Of a stretch of 64,000 nt of DNA, positions 46,177-55,381 are shown in pieces (the stretch's first letter is position 1; each line of letters begins with the position of its first letter). A program made the translations under genes and the position numbers. A model generated the notes under the pieces. It was not told the origin of the DNA. It was given only the letters and a program-made list of their open reading frames with translations, and ran no database searches. Origin of the DNA: Acidobacteriota bacterium (GTDB lineage: Bacteria; Acidobacteriota; Aminicenantia; Aminicenantales; Saccharicenantaceae); contig JAQURD010000006.1 in the NCBI GenBank assembly GCA_028749115.1, forward strand, positions 20,008-84,007, read 5' to 3'.

Positions 46177-46962
46177 CTATAGGCAAATCTCACCTTTGGC
46201 ATACAGAGCAGCCTGACCTGATATTTGAACCCGTTTTTCCTGGTAACGGCAAAATATTTCCCCTCCCCGCTTTGAAAGTTGATAGGCCCGAAGATATTCC
46301 TTCCCCAGCTTCTCAGACCAATAGGGAACCAGAGTACAGTGAGCTGAACCGGTAACCGGGTCTTCAGGGACACCAATACCAGGAGCAAAATACCTGGAAA
46401 CAAAATCGTATTCCTTACCCCTGGCAGTCACAATAACCCCGAAAACATCTCTGAGCTTCTTTAATTTTTCAAAATCAGGCTTCATCTTCTTTATGGTATC
46501 TTCGTCCTTAAAGACTGCCATCAGGTCTCTGGAACTTAAAACCTCAAGAGGAGTTTCTCCAAGTGCCTGGCTAAGGAGAGGTGGAGCTACTGCTGGTTCT
46601 GGCTTTCGAGACGGAAAATCCATCGTCAGCAACTCTCCCGACCTGGTAACTGAAAGCTGACCACTTATGGTCTCAAAGTCAACTGAGGGCAAAGCCAGCT
46701 CTACAAAAGATAAAATTACAAAGGCGCTGGCCAGGGTGGCATGCCCACAAAGGTCAACTTCAACTGATGGGGTAAACCACCTCAAGGCATACCTGCCGCT
46801 TCCTTGAGGCACAAGAAAGGCAGTTTCCGAAAGGTTATTCTCTGCAGCTATAGCCCGGAGGACCTCATCCTCTAACCAGGATTGAAGGAGGCAGACAGCC
46901 GCGGGATTGCCGCCGAATACCCGGTTGGAAAAAGCATCTACCTGATAAAAAGGAATCTTCAT
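46177..46962 (-). CDS. PhzF family isomerase/epimerase
   Basis: This 261-residue protein has the PhzF fold: N-terminal PFYQVDAFSNRVFGGNPAAV, catalytic Glu46 in NNLSETAFLV, VDLCGHATLAS in the first half and a C-terminal GVPEDPVTGSAHCTLVPYWSEKLG. PhzF relatives isomerise or epimerise small metabolites; the substrate here is unknown as no pathway genes adjoin. GAGAGGAG precedes the ATG. Confidence 0.93.
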   Translation of the reverse strand: MKIPFYQVDAFSNRVFGGNPAAVCLLQSWLEDEVLRAIAAENNLSETAFLVPQGSGRYALRWFTPSVEVDLCGHATLASAFVILSFVELALPSVDFETISGQLSVTRSGELLTMDFPSRKPEPAVAPPLLSQALGETPLEVLSSRDLMAVFKDEDTIKKMKPDFEKLKKLRDVFGVIVTARGKEYDFVSRYFAPGIGVPEDPVTGSAHCTLVPYWSEKLGKEYLRAYQLSKRGGEIFCRYQEKRVQISGQAALYAKGEICL

Positions 46963-47046
46963 CTTTTAAGCTCCTCTCTTCTATCCCATAAATACATCAT
47001 AATTATAGGTAAATAGAGAAAATGAATAAACTGACAAATATCGTGG

Positions 47047-47512
47047 GTGGAGGGCAACATGATACATATATGGAGAAAGACAACAATGACCATCTACGTT
47101 GTAGCTAAAGACGATTCATATCTAAAGAAAAAGATCAGGTTACTGGAACCTGAACCGTGCTGCGCCCTTTCGAGAGATGATCTGGTGATATGGGGAGAGG
47201 CAAAAAAATACGACCTTCAGATTCTTAATCCCGAAGGGAAACTGATCAAAAAATAGTTCGTAGCTGTAAAGCGGTCAGAGTTTCAGACCAGGATAAGAAG
47301 GAACTCGAAGAAAGACATAATCAGTCGAGAATGGGTCGAGCTGGTTATAAACCGATCTTTCCGAAGTACTTTCCATATTTTCGAGATATCTCGGTTGATG
47401 AACAGGGACGGATATTTGTCTTTACCTTTGACCGAGAGAAAGAAAAGCCAGGTTCTTGTTATATTGATATCTATAGTGAACCCCGAAAAGCAAGACACTT
47501 TTTCTCGCTTTG
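47047..47512 (+). pseudogene. 6-bladed beta-propeller fragment with frameshift
   Basis: Two frames together encode the C-terminal part of a 6-bladed beta-propeller protein. The first frame ends YDLQILNPEGKLIKK-stop at 47254-47256. The continuation, IVRSCKAVRVSDQDKKELEERHN...PKYFPYFRDISVDEQGRIFVFTF, is in another frame and runs to TGA at 47510-47512. Adding one A to the run of six A at 47247-47252 restores one frame. The N-terminal half and signal peptide are missing, so it is a 5'-truncated, frameshifted relic of the family represented at 48889-49896. Confidence 0.65.
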
Positions 47513-47586
47513 AGAGATAGAGTTCTTTTTAAAAAAATAGTCCATATTGTTTGGATTACAGGCTGTGGCTTTAACCCGGTTCATAT

Positions 47587-48430
47587 TTAAGCTCCCTGCG
47601 ATGTAGCTTCCTGTGTTTGAGCCCACCCCTGAGCAAACTCCTCCGGGCTTAGATACCCCAGAGCCGAGTGGACATAGAGACGATTATAGTCTTCCTCTAT
47701 CCAGGCACCGATTCTGGCCTCAGCTTCCTCAAAAGAGCCGAACTCCGGCAACCACAGCAGCTCTTCTTTGATGGCCCGTATAACCCTTTCGGTCTCAGCA
47801 TTACCCCGTGGATTGTCATAAGAACAGAAAATCTGATTAATATCTAACTCGGCTGTCTCCGTCATAAAGGCTACAGAGGTTGGCTGTAACCCATTGTCTG
47901 AGATAAGACTTAGTCCCTGGCCTCTTACTCCACAAGGAAACTTCCGACACAGTGCCCTGTCCAGTGCTTCTTTCCATTCAGAGGTCTTAGCCCTTAGCGA
48001 TAGCTTCCAGCCTACTATCTCTTTGGTATACCAGTCCAGCACCACAATGAGATAACACCAGCCTGAAGAGCCCAGGATAAACTTCGTCATGTCTATTCCC
48101 CAGTACTCGTTGGGCCCGGTTGCCTACGGTTTCCCCCCTCTGGGAACTACGCACTGCTTTATGCCTCAGTTGTTCTACCAGAAGGCCATTTTCCATCATC
48201 AACCTGTAGATCCGCTTCCGATTAACCGAAAAACACTCCCGATGATTAAGCCAGGCTGTCATCCGCCTGTATCCCCAGAAGGGATGCAATAGCCGAAGCT
48301 CCTTGAGCCTCCCCACCAGAACCTCATCCCTATTTGAGCCAGGCCTTTGGCTCTCCTTCCGATACTGCCCGCTCCGGCTTATCCTGAGAGTCTCACAGAC
48401 CGATTTCAGGCTCATCCCTCTCTCCCTCAT
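47587..48430 (-). pseudogene. IS3-family transposase orfB, frameshifted
   Basis: The N-terminal part (MRERGMSLKSVCETLRISRSGQY...HPFWGYRRMTAWLN) is in one frame. The DDE integrase core (YWGIDMTKFILGSSGWCYLIVVLDWYTKEIVGW...SDNGLQPTS...NAETERVIRAIKEE...YNRLYVHSALGYLSPEEF) is in another. The switch lies near 48090-48135, where a run of six G on the coding strand is followed by an in-frame TAG in the second frame, so at least two lesions prevent full-length OrfB. Confidence 0.8.
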
Positions 48431-48452
48431 CAGCTCGACTACTTCCCTGAGA

Positions 48453-48731
48453 TTAACTCTTGAGTTTTTTTAAAGCCTCAATCGCCATCGTCTGCCGCCC
48501 TATGAACTTCTCCAGTTTCTCTATCTGAGCTTGAAGCGCCTTCGTTTCATCCTCACTGCCCCCGTTGCTTAATCCCTTCTGACCTGCCTCCAAAAACCTG
48601 TCCCGCCACCGATAATACAATGCCTGGCTTATCTGATGCTCCCGGCAGATCTCAGCTACCGATTTTTCCCCCTTTACCCCCTCCAGCACCATCGCCATCT
48701 TCTCCTCTGAACTCCATTTCCTCAGCTTCAT
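48453..48731 (-). CDS. IS3-family transposase orfA (HTH)
   Basis: This 92-residue protein has the helix-turn-helix DNA-binding domain (RKWSSEEKMAMVLEGVKGEKSVAEICREHQIS, then LYYRWRDRFLEAG) and a C-terminal leucine-zipper-like helix. AAGGAGG lies before the ATG. In IS3 elements OrfA is fused to OrfB by programmed frameshifting; here OrfB is broken. Confidence 0.9.
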   Translation of the reverse strand: MKLRKWSSEEKMAMVLEGVKGEKSVAEICREHQISQALYYRWRDRFLEAGQKGLSNGGSEDETKALQAQIEKLEKFIGRQTMAIEALKKLKS

Positions 48732-48888
48732 CCTGACACCTCCTTATTCACTATAATCTCTATCTCTCAGAGGTGCACACCTCCTCAGGGGGTCAGTATA
48801 ATAATTTCTCTTTTATTTAAATCAGCGTTTCCTCATCCATTATAAAGACTATTCAAATATTCTTTTTCCTTTTCTATCGTCTCTACCT

Positions 48889-49896
48889 TTACTGTATCTC
48901 TTGTAAAACCGGTTGGCAGACATGGAAAACAAAATCTACATCGCACACCAAGATCCTCTTAAAATTATCAAAAGATACGGCCAGCGCCAGATAAGGAAGT
49001 TCATATGTCTCTTTTTGTTTTAGATCCTGGTCAAAAACTATCATGTAATTTCCAGTCTTCAGAGCTTGCTGTGTTTCTTCAGGAGTAGCCCCCGCAGGCA
49101 GCTGGGGAGCGGTGAGAGTATAAACATCCTTTCCATCACAGGCCAGATCAAGAAAAACCGCCTTAGCCTCATAGTTTTTATCTTTGGCCGGAGTAAGTTC
49201 AAAAGTAAAGGGTAAATCAGCTTCAATTTCTTTTAATAGCTTGCCTCTTTGATCATATTTTTGAATCCGATTGGTATACCTGATGGCAACATAAAAATTT
49301 CCACCTTCATCCTGACTCATCTTTACTACATCGTTGAAATATAGCAGCTCTTTTCCTTTTAAGCTACCAAAAGAATTTATTAAATTTCCTTCTAAGTCAT
49401 ATTGGTGAATTATCCTACCCTCAGCATCAGGATAAGCTAAGTATATTTTATTGTCCGGACTGCATATTAAATCACTAACTTTGCCTTTTATCTTAAAACT
49501 TGAAGAATAGTCTCCCTTCAAATCATAGACGTTAACTCTTAAAAGCGAGTCATCAGCGGCTAAAATAAGCCTTCTATCAAAAATGGCGCCGGCTACGATT
49601 GATTCGAACTCTCCTGGCCCCTGTCCATTTTTGCCAATAGTTCTGATAAATTTTCCATTCCTGTCAAATACCTGAATTCGGCTATTGCCTTTATCGACAA
49701 GATAAAAATTATTGTCTGCATCTATAAAGCTTCCGGTCAGGTAATAGAACATCTGGTTACTATCTGTTTGGCTATCTCCAATGGTTAACTCTTCTTTTAA
49801 ATTAAGGGTCTGAAATTTCTTTTCTCCTGGTACGAGATTAAAAAAGAAGAATATTAGAATTATCCCGATGATAAATTTCTTACCTTTATTTCGCAT
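48889..49896 (-). CDS. Secreted 6-bladed beta-propeller (NHL-like) protein
   Basis: This 335-residue protein has an N-terminal signal/anchor (residues 7-23, IIGIILIFFFFNLVPG). Repeats of the form NNFYLVDKGNSRIQVFDRNGKFIRTIGKNGQGPGEF follow, with later blades showing KIYLAYPD, FYVAIRY and RIQKYDQRGKLLKEI. The repeats are spaced about 45 residues, as in 6-bladed beta-propellers. Such proteins usually bind ligands or proteins outside the cytoplasm; function unknown. Its start overlaps the stop of an ABC-exporter relic. Confidence 0.85.
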   Translation of the reverse strand: MRNKGKKFIIGIILIFFFFNLVPGEKKFQTLNLKEELTIGDSQTDSNQMFYYLTGSFIDADNNFYLVDKGNSRIQVFDRNGKFIRTIGKNGQGPGEFESIVAGAIFDRRLILAADDSLLRVNVYDLKGDYSSSFKIKGKVSDLICSPDNKIYLAYPDAEGRIIHQYDLEGNLINSFGSLKGKELLYFNDVVKMSQDEGGNFYVAIRYTNRIQKYDQRGKLLKEIEADLPFTFELTPAKDKNYEAKAVFLDLACDGKDVYTLTAPQLPAGATPEETQQALKTGNYMIVFDQDLKQKETYELPYLALAVSFDNFKRILVCDVDFVFHVCQPVLQEIQ

Positions 49897-50078
49897 AGCA
49901 CCCCCTTATTTTTTGTTGACTATTAATCATATCAAAATCTGAAAACTGTTCATCAAATAGCTTAGTATAGGTACCATTTTTTAAGTATAATTCTTCATGT
50001 GTTCCTGTTTCAATTAATTTTCCTTTGTCCATAACAAAAATTCTATCGGCTTTCAAGACAGTAGTCAGTATAAAACCC
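49886..50078 (-). pseudogene. ABC exporter ATPase C-terminal remnant
   Basis: On the minus strand LTTVLKADRIFVMDKGKLIETGTHEELYLKNGTYTKLFDEQF is the end of an ABC-type exporter ATPase, just after its H-loop. An in-frame TAG (50079-50081) lies directly upstream and everything before it is missing. The frame ends in TAA at 49886-49888, inside the first codons of the beta-propeller gene. Confidence 0.7.
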
Positions 50079-50193
50079 CTACCCTGCTCTGAGGTTGAAG
50101 TTGCCAGTTTTTCATTAATTTACCGGTTACCCATCAACCACAGTGCAAATCTCCGCCCTTGACCAATTCTGTTGCCTACTATGTTGCCTCCTG

Positions 50194-50222
50194 TTGAAAG
50201 CCAGTAAACCCTCTGCTAAAAT
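50194..50222 (+). promoter_or_regulatory. Promoter of guaA, apparently leaderless
   Basis: TTGAAA (50194-50199), 17 bp and TAAAAT (50217-50222) are followed after 6 nt by the guaA ATG, the same geometry as murA. No Shine-Dalgarno sequence is seen. Confidence 0.62.
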
Positions 50223-50228
50223 CCATCT

Positions 50229-51761
50229 ATGAATAAAGCCCTCATCCTTGATTTTGGGTCGCAGTATACCCAGCTCATTGCCAGAAAAGTCCGTGAACTC
50301 GGCGTTTACTCAGAAATCCACCCCTATAATCTTCCTCTCGACAGAATAAAAGCCCTCGTTCCGGGCGCCATTATCCTGTCCGGTGGGCCAAAGAGTGTCT
50401 ATGAGTCTGACTCGCCCCATCCTGATCCAGGTATCTTCCAGCTTGGCATTCCCATCCTGGGCATCTGCTACGGGCTCCAGCTTATTGCTCACCATCTGGG
50501 GGGAAAGGTTGAAAGAGCTCCACGCAAAGAATATGGTTTTGCCTCGCTTCGGATTCTGGACAGGCACGGACTTCTCCATAGCTTAAAAGATAAAACTCAG
50601 GTCTGGATGAGCCACGGCGATCGCCTCGAGGCCATTCCAGAAGGTTTTGTTATTACCGCCAGAACCACAAACTCAAGGGCGGCAGTCATAGAAAATCCGA
50701 GCCTCAAAATCTATGGGGTTCAATTTCATCCGGAAGTGGCTCACACTGCCGCAGGCAAAAAAGTACTGGCCAATTTCCTCTTTCGCCTGTCAGGTTTTAA
50801 AGCTGACTGGGACATGAAGTCTTTTATTGAGCTAAAAGTCAAAGAAATTCGCCAGCAGGTTGGCCGGGAAAAAGTCATCTGTGGTCTGAGCGGTGGTATT
50901 GACTCGCTGGTCGCTTCACTCCTCATTCAGAAAGCAGTTAGCCGCCAGCTTTATTGTATTTTTGTCAACAATGGGCTTCTCCGCCAGGGTGAATATGAAA
51001 ATCTCCTTCAGGAATTCCGTCAAAAATTCTCTCTTCAGGTCATTGGTGTCGAAGCCCAGGACAGGTTTCTTGACCGGCTGAAGGGAGTCATAGCTCCGGA
51101 AAAAAAGCGCCAGATAATCGGGCAGGTTTTTATTGAGATTTTTGAGGAAGAAGCTAAAAAGCTGGGCGAAGTTAAATTCCTGGCTCAGGGCACCATTTAC
51201 CCTGATGTTATCGAAAGCACCTCGGTTAAAGGCCCTTCTCATCGCATAAAATCGCATCATAATGTCGGCGGTCTGCCTGCAAACCTCAAATTCAGCTTGG
51301 TTGAGCCACTGCGTGAGCTCTTCAAGGATGAAGTTAGGACTTTAGCTCTCCAACTTGGGATAAGCCGGGAGCTTGTCCATCAGCATCCTTTCCCCGGACC
51401 GGGCCTGGCGGTCAGAATCATCGGCGAAGTCAACCAGAACAGCCTGCGGATGGTCAGAGCGGCTGAGGCTATTGTCCTCGATGAAGTTCGCCGGGCAAGA
51501 ATTTATAATAAGCTGTGGCAGGCTTTTGCTGTGCTCCTCCCTGTGCGGTCTGTTGGCGTCATGGGCGACCAGCGCACCTATCAGCAGGTCGTGGCGATTC
51601 GGTTAGTCGAAAGTTCTGACGGTATGACAGCCAACTGGTATCAGGCATCACCCCTGCTTTTAAAGAAAATTTCTAACAGAATCGTCAATGAAGTTGACGG
51701 CGTCAACCGTGTGGTTTACGATATAACTTCCAAGCCGCCGGGAACAATAGAATGGGAATAA
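50229..51761 (+). CDS. guaA: GMP synthase (glutamine-hydrolysing)
   Basis: GuaA amidates XMP to GMP. The 510-residue protein has a class I glutaminase domain with C80 (LGICYGLQLI), H167 and E169 (VQFHPEVAHT), an ATP-pyrophosphatase domain with SGGIDS (221-226) and the dimerisation domain with HPFPGPGLAVRI and the terminal YDITSKPPGTIEWE. Confidence 0.97.
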   Translation: MNKALILDFGSQYTQLIARKVRELGVYSEIHPYNLPLDRIKALVPGAIILSGGPKSVYESDSPHPDPGIFQLGIPILGICYGLQLIAHHLGGKVERAPRKEYGFASLRILDRHGLLHSLKDKTQVWMSHGDRLEAIPEGFVITARTTNSRAAVIENPSLKIYGVQFHPEVAHTAAGKKVLANFLFRLSGFKADWDMKSFIELKVKEIRQQVGREKVICGLSGGIDSLVASLLIQKAVSRQLYCIFVNNGLLRQGEYENLLQEFRQKFSLQVIGVEAQDRFLDRLKGVIAPEKKRQIIGQVFIEIFEEEAKKLGEVKFLAQGTIYPDVIESTSVKGPSHRIKSHHNVGGLPANLKFSLVEPLRELFKDEVRTLALQLGISRELVHQHPFPGPGLAVRIIGEVNQNSLRMVRAAEAIVLDEVRRARIYNKLWQAFAVLLPVRSVGVMGDQRTYQQVVAIRLVESSDGMTANWYQASPLLLKKISNRIVNEVDGVNRVVYDITSKPPGTIEWE

Positions 51762-51796
51762 ACCCCTCTTTGCCCAATTAATAAAGGCCAGTTAAT

Positions 51797-54700
51797 ATGG
51801 ATAATTCTTTTATTCATCTTCATGTTCACACCGAATACAGCATTCTTGATGGAGTTCTCCGTATTCCTGACCTGGTCAAGGCTGCCAGTCAACTGAACAT
51901 GCCAGCTGCAGCCATAACCGATCACGGGAATGTTTTTGGCGCCATTGAATTTTTCAAAACGGCCAGAAGTCAGGGATTAAAACCTATTCTCGGTTGTGAA
52001 GTTTATGTTGCCCCGAAATCCAGATTTGAGAAAAAACCTGGCAATGGGGATGAGGGCGGAAATTATCATCTAATTCTCCTGGTTAAGGATGAAAAGGGTT
52101 ATCGCCATCTCTGCCAGCTCATCACCAGTGCTTACCTGGAAGGTTTTTATTACCGGCCAAGAATTGATAAGGACATTCTGCGCGAGCATTCATCGGGTTT
52201 AATCGCTCTTTCGGGCTGTCTCAAGGGCGAGATTAACGATTTTTTAGTTAAGGATATGGATGATAAAGCCGAGGCAGCTGCCCGCCAGTATCAGGAAATT
52301 TTTGGCGAAGGGAATTTTTACCTGGAAATTCAGGACCACGGGCTCCCTGATCAGAAAAAAATCCTGCCCAAAATAGCCGATCTGGCCCGCCGGCTGGGTA
52401 TTCCACTCGTCGCGACCAATGACGTCCATTTCCTCCAGAAGGAAGACGCCCAGATTCAGGACATCCTCCTCTGTATTCAAACCGGTAAAAAACTGTCAGA
52501 CTCAGACCGGATGCATTTTTCAAGCGACCAGTTCTATCTTAAATCGACAGCCGAAATGCGGGAATTATTTAAAGATTACCCGGAAGCCCTTGATAATACC
52601 AGGCATATTGCCGCCCGCTGCAATTTTGAATTTCCATTTAACAGCCATTTTTTGCCTCATTTCAAAGCACCTGATAATAAAAATCTCCGGGACTATTTTG
52701 AAGAAATTGCCCAGGCCGGATTTGAACAGCGGCTGCCACTTATTCAGGAAAAAATAAATAAGGGGCAAACCACCCATACCCTTGCCGCGTATCGGCAGAG
52801 GCTCGAGCGAGAAATAAAACTAATTGAGCAAATGGGTTTTGAAGGCTATTTTTTAATTGTCTGGGATATGATTAAAGCCGCCCGTGACCGCGGTATTCCG
52901 GTCGGGCCAGGCCGTGGCTCAGCCGCCGGCAGCTTGATAGCCTACTGTCTGGGAATCACCCAGATTGATCCGATTGAATATGACCTCCTCTTTGAACGCT
53001 TTTTGAACCCGGAGAGAATCAGCCTGCCCGATATTGATATTGACTTCTGCGGCCGCCGCCGCCAGGAAGTGATCAATTATGTTACCGGAAAATATGGGCA
53101 GGAAAATGTCTGTCAGATTGTGACCTTCGGCACCATGGCTGCTCGTCAGGCTATCCGGGATGCCGGCAGGGTAATGGAAATCCCGCTTAATGAAGTTGAC
53201 CGGGTGGCCAAGCTGATCCCCACCCAGGGCCAGGAAGCCAGTATTGAAGGTGCTTTAAAGACTGTCCCCGAGATAAAAGAAATTTACCAAAAAAACGAAC
53301 GCCTGGCTAAATTACTCGAGGCCGCCCGGAAACTGGAGGGCCAGGTTCGCCATCCGTCGATTCATGCCGCTGGCATTGTCATCACGCCCAGGCCTCTGGT
53401 TGAGTTCATTCCTCTCTATCAATCAACCCGGGGTGAAATTACGACCATGTTTCCCATGGGCGATATCGAATCTATCGGCCTGCTGAAAATGGACCTGCTA
53501 GGCCTGCGTAACCTGACAGTTATAACCGATGCTCTGACTCTGATTGAGCAGGAGACCGGCCAAAAAATTGACCTGGATAAGATACCACTAACTGATCCCG
53601 GGACGTTCCGGGTTTTCCAGGAGGGCACAACCGATGGAGTTTTTCAATTTGAAAGCTACGGGATGAAAGAGCAGCTACGGCGGTTTAAGCCCGAGCAATT
53701 CCGCGATTTAATCGCTCTCAATGCCCTCTACCGGCCAGGGCCCCTCAAAAGCGGCATGACAGAAGAGTTCATTCAAAGGAAACACCATCCAGAAAAAATT
53801 AGCTATGAGGTGCCGCAGCTTGAACCAATTTTGAAAGAAACGCGGGGCATTATCGTTTATCAGGAACAGGTCATGCGGATTGCCACCGATCTGGCCGGCT
53901 TTACTCTGGCTGAGGCTGATGTCCTGCGGAAAGCTATGGGGAAAAAAGTTAAGGAAATAATGAAATCCCAGAAAGAAAGATTCATCCAGGGTGCTCGCCA
54001 GAAAGGCATCCAGACCTCCAGGGCCGAAAAAATATTTGATCAGATTGCCCAGTTTGCCGAATATGGTTTCAATAAATCACACAGCGCCGCCTATGCCTAC
54101 TTAGCTTACCAGACGGCCTATCTCAAGGCTCACTACCCGGCCCATTTTATGGCCGCTCTTCTAACCTCTGAAGCTGAAAAAGGAGACACTACCCAGATTA
54201 TCAAATATATCAATGAGTGCCGGGAACTGGGCCTCAATGTCCTCCCGCCCGACATCAATTACAGCCACTACCATTTTTCAGTGGAGGGACAGAACATCCG
54301 GATGGGCTTATCGGCTGTTAAGAATGTGGGTGAAAATACGGTTAAGGAAATAATTAGCCTGCGAGAAAAGAAGGGCAGCTTTAAAAATCTCTTTGACCTT
54401 TTTGAAGAATATGACTCACGGGTTTTAAACCGCAAGGCTCTGGAGAGTTTGATCAAGGCAGGTGCTTTTGATTCTTTAGGCTGGAAACGTTCACAGCTTT
54501 ATGAGTCAATAGATATCCTTATTGAGTATGGTCGCCAGAAGCAAAAAGCCAGGGAAGAAAAAGCTATTTCCCTTTTTGGCGATGAATTTTTGAGCCCGCC
54601 TGAAATTGCACCTGACATTCTGGCCGCCCACGAGTGGGATGAAGAACTGCGACTGGCCTATGAAAAAGAGGTTCTGGGCACATATCTCTCGAGCCATCCT

Positions 54701-55279
54701 CTGGCTTCTTATCAGGCCAGGCTCCCGGCGATGATCAGTCATACCATCGAAGCGCTCGACCCGGAAAAGGAGTTTGACAGGGAAGTCAGACTGGCTGGAA
54801 TTATTGTTTCGGTGAAAATAATTAAGACCAGAAAAGAAGAAAGAATGGCCACTCTTGTGCTGGAAGATCTGACCGGTCAGATAGATGTGACTGTCTTTCC
54901 TGAAGCCTATGGAAAATTCAACCCTTATCTAAAGGAAGGGCAGATTATCTGGCTTAAAGGTAAAATGTCAGCCGATAGCTTTGAATCAAAGAAAATCACG
55001 GCTTCTCAGATTATGCCTTTGTCCGAAGCTTTTGAAAAATTAGCCAGAAAAATAACAGTTACTATTCCTCTTGAAGCCATGGGCGAGGAAGATCTGGAGC
55101 GATTAAAGCAGATTCTGCTGGCCTTCCCTGGCGACTGTCCTCTTAACCTTCAACTGGAAAGCCCGGCAGCTACCTACCTTGTCCAATCGGCCGAATTTCA
55201 GACAGTTTTCCCGTCGCAGCTTTTAGTCGACCAGCTCGAAGGGCTTTTTGGGGCAGGGGCTGTCCATGTGGAATACTGA
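51797..55279 (+). CDS. dnaE: DNA polymerase III subunit alpha
   Basis: This is the replicative C-family polymerase, 1160 residues. The PHP domain opens with HLHVHTEYSILDG. The palm contains GPGRGSAAGSLIAYCLG and the catalytic PDIDIDF at about 411-417. A later aspartate region is within the family core, then tandem HhH (NKSHSAAYAYLAYQTAYLK) and an OB-fold domain (RLAGIIVSVKIIKTRKEERMATLVLEDLTG). No intein. It follows guaA by 35 bp, probably in the same transcript. Confidence 0.97.
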   Translation: MDNSFIHLHVHTEYSILDGVLRIPDLVKAASQLNMPAAAITDHGNVFGAIEFFKTARSQGLKPILGCEVYVAPKSRFEKKPGNGDEGGNYHLILLVKDEKGYRHLCQLITSAYLEGFYYRPRIDKDILREHSSGLIALSGCLKGEINDFLVKDMDDKAEAAARQYQEIFGEGNFYLEIQDHGLPDQKKILPKIADLARRLGIPLVATNDVHFLQKEDAQIQDILLCIQTGKKLSDSDRMHFSSDQFYLKSTAEMRELFKDYPEALDNTRHIAARCNFEFPFNSHFLPHFKAPDNKNLRDYFEEIAQAGFEQRLPLIQEKINKGQTTHTLAAYRQRLEREIKLIEQMGFEGYFLIVWDMIKAARDRGIPVGPGRGSAAGSLIAYCLGITQIDPIEYDLLFERFLNPERISLPDIDIDFCGRRRQEVINYVTGKYGQENVCQIVTFGTMAARQAIRDAGRVMEIPLNEVDRVAKLIPTQGQEASIEGALKTVPEIKEIYQKNERLAKLLEAARKLEGQVRHPSIHAAGIVITPRPLVEFIPLYQSTRGEITTMFPMGDIESIGLLKMDLLGLRNLTVITDALTLIEQETGQKIDLDKIPLTDPGTFRVFQEGTTDGVFQFESYGMKEQLRRFKPEQFRDLIALNALYRPGPLKSGMTEEFIQRKHHPEKISYEVPQLEPILKETRGIIVYQEQVMRIATDLAGFTLAEADVLRKAMGKKVKEIMKSQKERFIQGARQKGIQTSRAEKIFDQIAQFAEYGFNKSHSAAYAYLAYQTAYLKAHYPAHFMAALLTSEAEKGDTTQIIKYINECRELGLNVLPPDINYSHYHFSVEGQNIRMGLSAVKNVGENTVKEIISLREKKGSFKNLFDLFEEYDSRVLNRKALESLIKAGAFDSLGWKRSQLYESIDILIEYGRQKQKAREEKAISLFGDEFLSPPEIAPDILAAHEWDEELRLAYEKEVLGTYLSSHPLASYQARLPAMISHTIEALDPEKEFDREVRLAGIIVSVKIIKTRKEERMATLVLEDLTGQIDVTVFPEAYGKFNPYLKEGQIIWLKGKMSADSFESKKITASQIMPLSEAFEKLARKITVTIPLEAMGEEDLERLKQILLAFPGDCPLNLQLESPAATYLVQSAEFQTVFPSQLLVDQLEGLFGAGAVHVEY

Positions 55280-55381
55280 AATTCCGGCCAATTGACCTGC
55301 TTGATTGACAGAAAATCGTTAAAAATGTAGAGTAAAATATCTATTTCTGATTATTAATTGCTAATCGTAACGAGGAAAAGA

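Larger units (their letters stand above)
47587..48798 (-). mobile_element. IS3-family insertion sequence, probably inactive
   Basis: orfA and a disrupted orfB lie on the minus strand. The upstream end is marked by TACTGACCCCCTGAGGAGG (outermost base about 48798). I could not find a matching inverted repeat at the downstream end (47513-47590), so that boundary is set at the orfB stop. The missing end and the broken orfB suggest an immobile copy. Confidence 0.8.

Noticed and set aside
46068-46403. 111-codon minus-strand frame overlapping phzF
   Set aside because: It is mostly a shadow of phzF in another frame and has no recognisable product.
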